From: DATBDE01 sp036270095
GTDB taxonomy: Bacteria; Actinomycetota; Thermoleophilia; Solirubrobacterales; Solirubrobacteraceae
Assembly: GCA_036270095.1 (NCBI GenBank)
Contig: DATBDE010000081.1
Span: 1-34,039 of the forward strand
Direction of reading: 5' to 3'
DNA: 34,039 nucleotides
A program made the translations under genes and the position numbers. Shown piece after piece: positions 29,450 through 34,039 of this stretch. The notes beneath the pieces were generated by a model. It searched no databases, had not been told where the DNA came from, and worked only from the letters and a program-made list of their open reading frames with translations. Within the stretch, counting starts at the first letter, position 1, and each line of letters starts with the position of its first letter.

Positions 29450-30847
29450 GTGCGCGCCGCGGTCTACCTCGCCCTCCTCGTCGCCACCGCCCTCGCCGCC
29501 GGAGCCGGCGCCGCCCCCGCCGCGGCGGCACCCTGCGGCGCGCTGCGACCCGGCCCCAGCGACGGGCCGTACTACCGCACGGTCGCGCCCTTCGAGCACG
29601 ACAACTCGGCCCGCACCCAGGTCTTCCCCGCGACCTGCCCCGTCACGAGCGCGCACGTCTCCGCGCGGCAGGCGCAGACCGACTTCACCACCCCCTACAT
29701 CGCGGTGACCCGCAACCGCGACCAGCTCTACGTCTACGGCTACGGCGCCGACGCCGCCACCCAGGGCGGCTACGTGGCCGGCGTCGACCCGCGCACGCTG
29801 CGCCAGCGCTGGCGTACCCAGATCCCCGACCCCAGCCCGCCGGGCCAGTGGAGCTACCCCGGCGTGATGCTCGCCCACGGCAACGGCTTCCTCTACGCCG
29901 TCTACGGCAACATCCTCGTCAAGCTCGACCCGGACACCGGCGCGGTCCTCCACCGCCGCGTCCTGCCCGAGGACCCGGGTGGGACGGGCGCCGCCTACAA
30001 CGGCATGATCGTGCTGCCCGACGGCAACCTCGCGCTGAAGAAGATCGAGCGCGGCCCGTGCACGAGCACCGCCTCGCCGCTGTCGGGCCTGCAGTGCGCG
30101 CTGGCCAACCAGCTCCCCTCGCTCCTGGTCATCGTCGAGCCCGACCGCCTGCACGTCACCGCCGAGCAGGACCTCGGGCAGACCGTGCTCGGCCGCATCA
30201 CCTACGGCGGCGGCGACATCTACATCGCCGGCCAGAGCACGCTCAGCCGCTACCGGTACGCGCACGGCCGCGTGCGCCTGGACCGCTCATGGGGCCCGGT
30301 CACCTACCGCACCGGCGCGCAGACCCCGGGCACCGGCACCGGCCTGCTCGGGGACTGGGTCGTCGTACAGACGAACTTCCTGCCCTCGGGCGCGCCGCTG
30401 ACCGTCACCGCCGTGGGCACCAAGGACGACCATAGGGTGTTCCGCACCGAGCCCTTCCCGGGGCAGTCGATGAGCTGGGTCGTCTCCAAGGCCGCGCTCG
30501 ACGTGGCCAACCGCACCGTCGTGACCCACGACACCGACGCCGGGCAGATGTCCGCGCTGGACCTCGACCCCCGGCACGGCTTTCGCACGCGCTGGCGTCG
30601 GCCGCTGAGCTCGCTGGACTTCTCTGCCCTGATCGGCGACCCCGCCCATCGCCAGGTCGTCATCCCCGACCGCCGCGACACGGGCGAGTCGGTCGTGTGG
30701 CTGGACGAGCGCAACGGCCGCGAGGTCGCCCGCAGCCCGACGCTCTCCGACGTCCCCGCGCCCGCGAACATCGTCACGCCCGGCTTCGACCGGCGCTTCT
30801 TCTACGTCTCCGCGCGCGGCGCGCTCTGGGAGCTACGCGCCCGCTAG
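29450..30847 (+). CDS. secreted beta-propeller-like (PQQ-type) protein of unknown function
   Basis: A 465-residue protein with a Sec signal peptide: MRAAVYLALLVATALAAGAG and the AAPAAAAPCG end, with cleavage likely near residue 26-28. The mature part has repeated beta-sheet units of PQQ/WD-like character, e.g. GGYVAGVDPRTLRQRWRTQI, GNGFLYAVYGNILVKLDPD, TGAVLHRRVLP, ITYGGGDIYIAGQSTLSRY, VVWLDERNGREVARSPTL, and a final FFYVSARGALWELRAR. Blade count looks like seven or so, but cannot be fixed by eye. No cofactor or catalytic motif is recognised. GTG start is fixed by the promoter at 29415-29443. Convergent with the thioredoxin reductase gene. Confidence 0.85.
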   Translation: MRAAVYLALLVATALAAGAGAAPAAAAPCGALRPGPSDGPYYRTVAPFEHDNSARTQVFPATCPVTSAHVSARQAQTDFTTPYIAVTRNRDQLYVYGYGADAATQGGYVAGVDPRTLRQRWRTQIPDPSPPGQWSYPGVMLAHGNGFLYAVYGNILVKLDPDTGAVLHRRVLPEDPGGTGAAYNGMIVLPDGNLALKKIERGPCTSTASPLSGLQCALANQLPSLLVIVEPDRLHVTAEQDLGQTVLGRITYGGGDIYIAGQSTLSRYRYAHGRVRLDRSWGPVTYRTGAQTPGTGTGLLGDWVVVQTNFLPSGAPLTVTAVGTKDDHRVFRTEPFPGQSMSWVVSKAALDVANRTVVTHDTDAGQMSALDLDPRHGFRTRWRRPLSSLDFSALIGDPAHRQVVIPDRRDTGESVVWLDERNGREVARSPTLSDVPAPANIVTPGFDRRFFYVSARGALWELRAR

Positions 30848-31857
30848 GAGCGCGGGGCCCACTGCGCCTCGGCCAGGTCGCCCACGGGCATGCCCTCGGG
30901 CGTCGGGACCTGGGGCGTGTCGCGCAGGTACCACTCCGCGTCGAGCGCCGCCTGGCAGCCCGACCCCGCGGCGGTGACGGCCTGGCGGTAGGTGTGGTCG
31001 ACGACGTCGCCGGCGGCGAACACGCCGGGCCGGTTGGTCTGCGTCGACTTGCCCTGGGTGACGATGTAGCTCTCGTTGTCGAGGTCGATCTGCCCCTCGA
31101 CGATCCCCGACTGGGGGATGTGGCCGATGGCGATGAAGGCGCCGGCGACGTCGACGTCGCGCTCGGAGCCGTCCTCGGCGTTGCGCAGCTTGGCCGTCGT
31201 GAGCGAGCCCGAGCCGTCGCCTGAGTCCAGCGCCTCGACCACGTAGGGCGTGAGCAGCTCGATGTTCTCGTTGGCCTTTGCCCGGTCGAGCATGATCGGC
31301 GAGGCGCGGAACTGGTCGCGGCGATGCACGATCTTCACGTCGGAGGCGAACTTGCTCAGGAAGATCGCCTCTTCCATGGCCGAGTCGCCGCCACCGACGA
31401 TCAGCGTGGGCTTGTCGCGGAAGAAGGCGGCATCGCACGTGGCGCAATAGGAGACGCCACGGCCGCCGAGCTCCTTCTCGCCCGGAATCCCGAGCTCGCG
31501 GTGCTTGGCGCCCATCGAAAGGATGACCGTGCGGGACCGATACTCGTCGTCGCCCACGTAGACCTTGTGCACGCCGCCGGGCTCGTCGGCGAGCTCGACC
31601 CGCGTGGCCTGGTCGGTGAGGAACCGCGTGCCGAAGCGCTCGGCCTGGTCGCGGAACTGCTGCATGAGCTCCGGGCCCATGATCCCCTCGGGGAAGCCCG
31701 GGTAGTTCTCCACGTCGGTGGTCTGCTGGAGCAGGCCGCCCCAGAGGAACCCCTCGATGACGAAGGGCTCGAGGTTGGCGCGCGAGGTGTAGAGCGCTGC
31801 CGTGTACCCGGCGGGGCCGGATCCGATGATGATGACGTTATCGATGCGATCGCTCAC
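30844..31857 (-). CDS. trxB: thioredoxin-disulfide reductase
   Basis: A 337-residue low-molecular-weight thioredoxin reductase. FAD loop IIIGSGPAGYTAALY near the N terminus, redox dithiol Cys138-Ala-Thr-Cys141 in GVSYCATCDAAFF, NADPH loop IVGGGDSAMEEAI, HRRDQFRAS and the C-terminal FAD motif GVFAAGDVVDHTYRQAVTAA are all present. It reduces thioredoxin with NADPH in the cytosol. Start GTG 31857 gives MSDRIDNVIIIG; an ATG eight bases upstream is out of frame and makes only ATG-AAG-TGA. No thioredoxin gene is in the window. Last gene of the operon with the LPG-synthase-like and PAP2 genes; its stop shares CTAG with the beta-propeller gene. Confidence 0.97.
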   Translation of the reverse strand: MSDRIDNVIIIGSGPAGYTAALYTSRANLEPFVIEGFLWGGLLQQTTDVENYPGFPEGIMGPELMQQFRDQAERFGTRFLTDQATRVELADEPGGVHKVYVGDDEYRSRTVILSMGAKHRELGIPGEKELGGRGVSYCATCDAAFFRDKPTLIVGGGDSAMEEAIFLSKFASDVKIVHRRDQFRASPIMLDRAKANENIELLTPYVVEALDSGDGSGSLTTAKLRNAEDGSERDVDVAGAFIAIGHIPQSGIVEGQIDLDNESYIVTQGKSTQTNRPGVFAAGDVVDHTYRQAVTAAGSGCQAALDAEWYLRDTPQVPTPEGMPVGDLAEAQWAPRS

Positions 31858-31865
31858 TTCATTTT

Positions 31866-33029
31866 TTATAGTACCAGCGTCTCCTCGGTCTTCCATCGTG
31901 CCACGGTTCGCCGCAACTGGAGGTAGGCGATGATGCCGGGAATGGTCGGGATCCAGAACGAGAAGCCGCGGTAGACCAGCACCGCAACCACCGCCAGACC
32001 CCCGGGGACGCCGAACGCGATGAAGGCGCCGATCATGCCACCGTCGACGCCGCCGATGCCGCCCGGTAGGGGCAGCAGGTTGCCGAGCTGCCCGCAGAAG
32101 TAGGCCACGACGATGACCGGGAAGGTCGGGATCCCCGGCCCGCCGAAGGCGTGGAAGGACGCCCACAGCGTCCCGATGTCGAAGAACCACCAGATGATGG
32201 CGCCGAGCACGCCCCAGTGGTGCTCGCGGACGAGCTTGATCGCCGTGCGCACGCCGGACGCGAACGAGGCGGGGACGGTGGCCAACGCCCGCGCGATCTT
32301 GGCCACGCTCTCGTGCGACCCGCCCGCCCAGCGGTCCAGGCGCCGCTCGAAGTCGGCCGGCACGAAGGCCAGGGCCAGTGCGATCGAGATCACGGCGGCG
32401 CCGAAGATCGCCGGGATCACCGTCACCGCGAACGGCGCCGACCCGTTGAAGATGCCCACGCGCAGCCCGAGGCCGAAGATCACCAGCGAAGCCATGAACA
32501 CGGCGTAGAGCAGGACGAGGAAAGCGATCATCCGGCAGGCGACGAGCCGCCGCCCCATGCCCGACCGGCGCAGCGCCCACGCCGTCAGGACGACCCCGCC
32601 GGCGCCGGCCGAGGCGAACAGCCGCGTGGCCGCCAGCGACGCCATCGTGATCTGATAGCTGGCCGACCAGTCGATGCGGTCATACCCGCGCACGAACACG
32701 GTGCGGAAGAGCAGGATGTAGCCGCCGAAGGAGATGATCTCCAGGCCGCCGGCGGCGATCAGCCAGCCCGGCTCGCCGGTCTTGGCGCGATCCCAGGTGT
32801 CCTGGAGCCCGGCGAGCTTGGGCAGCACGAAGTACAGGAACGCGACCGCCGAGAGCACGAAGAGGCCGAAGAGCAGGAGGCGCTTGCGCGTGAGCGCCAT
32901 GCGCGGCATCTCCTCGTCGCCGTCGCCGGTCTCCTCCGCCTCGTCCGAGCGGGACGCCGCGACCGCCTGCTGCTCGGGGTCGTCGCGCATCAAGCTGAGC
33001 TTGCGCTGTTCGACGGCCTCGTCGGTCAC
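31866..33029 (-). CDS. lysylphosphatidylglycerol-synthase-type transmembrane protein (UPF0104)
   Basis: A 387-residue membrane protein of the LPG_synthase_TM family. Residues 1-48 form an acidic, cytosolic tail (SDEAEETGDGDEEMPRMALT); then about eight transmembrane helices, such as LLLFGLFVLSAVAFLYFVL, LFGLGLRV and FFDIGTLWASFHAFGGPG, with the conserved segment GQLGNLLPLPGGIGGVDGGM before GAFIAFGVPGGLAVVAVLVY. The C-terminal aminoacyl-transferase half of MprF is absent, so it is a stand-alone flippase/permease-like protein, not a lysyl-PG synthase. GTG start lies seven bases after the PAP2 stop codon. Middle gene of the operon. Confidence 0.9.
   Translation of the reverse strand: MTDEAVEQRKLSLMRDDPEQQAVAASRSDEAEETGDGDEEMPRMALTRKRLLLFGLFVLSAVAFLYFVLPKLAGLQDTWDRAKTGEPGWLIAAGGLEIISFGGYILLFRTVFVRGYDRIDWSASYQITMASLAATRLFASAGAGGVVLTAWALRRSGMGRRLVACRMIAFLVLLYAVFMASLVIFGLGLRVGIFNGSAPFAVTVIPAIFGAAVISIALALAFVPADFERRLDRWAGGSHESVAKIARALATVPASFASGVRTAIKLVREHHWGVLGAIIWWFFDIGTLWASFHAFGGPGIPTFPVIVVAYFCGQLGNLLPLPGGIGGVDGGMIGAFIAFGVPGGLAVVAVLVYRGFSFWIPTIPGIIAYLQLRRTVARWKTEETLVL
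31868..31873 (-). promoter_or_regulatory. possible internal promoter TACTAT before trxB
   Basis: TACTAT overlaps the last two codons and stop of the upstream gene (31873-31868) and ends ten bases before GTG 31857. The intervening AAAAAATGAA has no Shine-Dalgarno sequence, so trxB may be made from a leaderless message as well as by read-through. Confidence 0.4.
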
Positions 33030-33033
33030 TGCA

Positions 33034-33987
33034 CTATCCCCGTACCCGCTGCTCGAGGAACTGGACAGCGCGCGACGCGCGCGCGAACGCCGGGGCGACC
33101 CGCGGTGCGGCCGCGCGAACGCCCTCGGTCAGGGCCAGGCCGGCGAGGAGGTCGACGACGTAGTGCTCGCCCAGGTACACGAGCGCGAGCCCGAGCACGC
33201 CCGCGTACGACCACCCGACGGCGCCGGGACCGCGGCCGACCTCGCTGAGGAGGTGGGCCGCCATGACGGATGTGGCGAAGTGCAACGACGGCATGGCAGC
33301 CAGCGGGTTCCCCCCCACGTAACTGTAGAGCGGGCCCCAGGCGTCACCCCAGAACTCGGCGCCGTACTCGGCCATCATCCGGCGCACTTCGAGCTGCTGT
33401 CCCGAGGCCGACCCCATGCGCCCCGTCTGGGCCGCGTACCAGGGCGGCGCGGTCGGCACCGCCCAGTACACGAGCGCGCCGAGGTCGAACACCGCGTACA
33501 TGCACACGGCGCCGGCGGGGAAGCGGTCGCGGTGGCGCAGGAGCAGGTACGCCACGGCGCTGTGGGGCACGCCGAACCACACCCAGTGGGGCCAGATCAG
33601 CACCTTGTCGCGCCACTGGATGCGTCCGGGCGCACCGAACGCGCGCTGTAACCGCACGTTGGGCAGCTGCCCGAGCCCGATCACGCGGTCGATGCGCACC
33701 GGGTAGTCGACGTGCACCCGGCGCTCGAGCGCCTCGGGGTCGTCGTTGGGCATCTGGTAGGCCGCGAAGTAGGCCCACATCTGCAGCATGCAGACGCCGA
33801 TGTCGCGTACGCGCGTGCGTGGAGCGGCGACGGCCAGGCCGAACGGTGCCAGCGCCGCCGTGCCGATCACCGCCGGGGCGGGCAGGCGCAGCTTGCGGCG
33901 CACGATCGGTGCCGCAACACCGGCAGCCACCGTGCCCCATGCGAGCACGCGCAGCGCCTTCGCCGATCGCCGTCCACGCGCCCGCAA
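33034..33987 (-). CDS. PAP2-superfamily phosphatase/transferase (PAP2_3 / inositol-phosphoceramide-synthase-like)
   Basis: A 317-residue protein from TTG 33987, with about six hydrophobic segments. The C-terminal PAP2 motifs are AMPSLHFATSVMAAHLLSE (phosphatase C2 His) and YLGEHYVVDLLAG (C3 His/Asp), preceded by VPTAPPWYAAQTGR, which is typical of PAP2_3/AUR1-like transferases of lipid head groups. It may act on phosphatidic acid or inositol phospholipids; substrate unknown. TTG is chosen because TATAGT lies nine bases upstream; the frame is open to the right edge of the window, so a start outside cannot be excluded. First visible gene of an operon with the LPG-type protein and trxB. Confidence 0.82.
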   Translation of the reverse strand: MRARGRRSAKALRVLAWGTVAAGVAAPIVRRKLRLPAPAVIGTAALAPFGLAVAAPRTRVRDIGVCMLQMWAYFAAYQMPNDDPEALERRVHVDYPVRIDRVIGLGQLPNVRLQRAFGAPGRIQWRDKVLIWPHWVWFGVPHSAVAYLLLRHRDRFPAGAVCMYAVFDLGALVYWAVPTAPPWYAAQTGRMGSASGQQLEVRRMMAEYGAEFWGDAWGPLYSYVGGNPLAAMPSLHFATSVMAAHLLSEVGRGPGAVGWSYAGVLGLALVYLGEHYVVDLLAGLALTEGVRAAAPRVAPAFARASRAVQFLEQRVRG

Positions 33988-33996
33988 AGCCCAGCG

Positions 33997-34002
33997 ACTA
34001 TA
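33997..34002 (-). promoter_or_regulatory. -10 box TATAGT before the PAP2 gene
   Basis: TATAGT on the minus strand (five of six consensus bases) ends nine bases before TTG 33987. If real it marks the operon start; no -35 consensus is seen in the expected position. Confidence 0.4.
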
Positions 34003-34039
34003 TCCGTGCCGTCCGACCGCTTCGTGCCGACGCCACCAG

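Overview
The window is very GC-rich, densely packed bacterial chromosome, most likely from an actinobacterium of the Thermoleophilia/Solirubrobacterales type. That placement is inferred from gene content (an F420-type LLM oxidoreductase, two wax-ester-synthase/DGAT proteins, many acyl-CoA enzymes), from frequent GTG starts, from start codons sitting only 6-9 nt behind a TANNNT box, and from a broken gene of an HTH/LAGLIDADG-like family that I associate with this class. No ribosomal RNA or marker gene is present to settle it. I see no phage, transposase, CRISPR array or defence island.

Layout. 1-390: a partial, oddly folded tRNA-Ser-like gene at the left edge, the 3' half of a tRNA-Arg, and a complete tRNA-Arg(TCT). 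418-3465: a RibD-C/DHFR-like reductase, a DUF5655 protein, an F420-type oxidoreductase, and a convergent LuxR regulator. 3534-5181: a two-domain GNAT acetyltransferase, a haloacid-dehalogenase-like hydrolase and tRNA-Pro(TGG). 5172-5831: the frameshifted HTH/LAGLIDADG-like pseudogene, whose stop codon lies inside tRNA-Pro. 5884-8077: a tightly coupled operon of two crotonase-fold enzymes and a GNAT protein, diverging from an EamA exporter, a DUF1015 protein and an OsmC protein (8097-10768). 10771-13518: an MBL hydrolase and a wax-ester-synthase/DGAT protein, diverging from a CoA-type Nudix hydrolase. 13515-15241: a tandem rhodanese, a Rossmann protein and a small membrane-anchored protein with an internal repeat. 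15271-20033: a conserved unknown, a zinc-ribbon Nudix hydrolase, a small unknown, then acyl-CoA dehydrogenase and 3-hydroxyacyl-CoA dehydrogenase. 20069-21138: a sigma factor coupled to an O6-alkylguanine-DNA alkyltransferase. 21110-26058: a second wax-ester-synthase/DGAT protein with an SDR, diverging from a zinc alcohol dehydrogenase and an aldehyde dehydrogenase. 26059-26562: a gene-free composite repeat built around two long palindromes. 26563-30847: a PHP phosphoesterase, an MBL-like hydrolase, a Bax-inhibitor-1 protein and a secreted beta-propeller-like protein. 30844-34039: thioredoxin reductase, an LPG-synthase-type membrane protein and a PAP2 lipid phosphatase in one minus-strand operon.

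The dominant theme is acyl-CoA, fatty alcohol/aldehyde and neutral-lipid metabolism: beta-oxidation enzymes, two acyltransferases of the wax/TAG type, SDR, ADH and ALDH. Envelope-lipid proteins and thiol or alkylation repair functions sit around it.

The most unusual features are architectural. A TANNNT box lies 6-9 nt before the start codon of many first-in-operon genes, which suggests widespread leaderless transcription. Five convergent gene pairs share a four-base CTAG or CTAA in which both stop codons are embedded. The 26.1-26.5 kb gap holds four diverged copies of one unit, arranged two against two, around twin palindromes. The sigma factor-alkyltransferase pair is the best candidate for an uncharacterised regulatory system.
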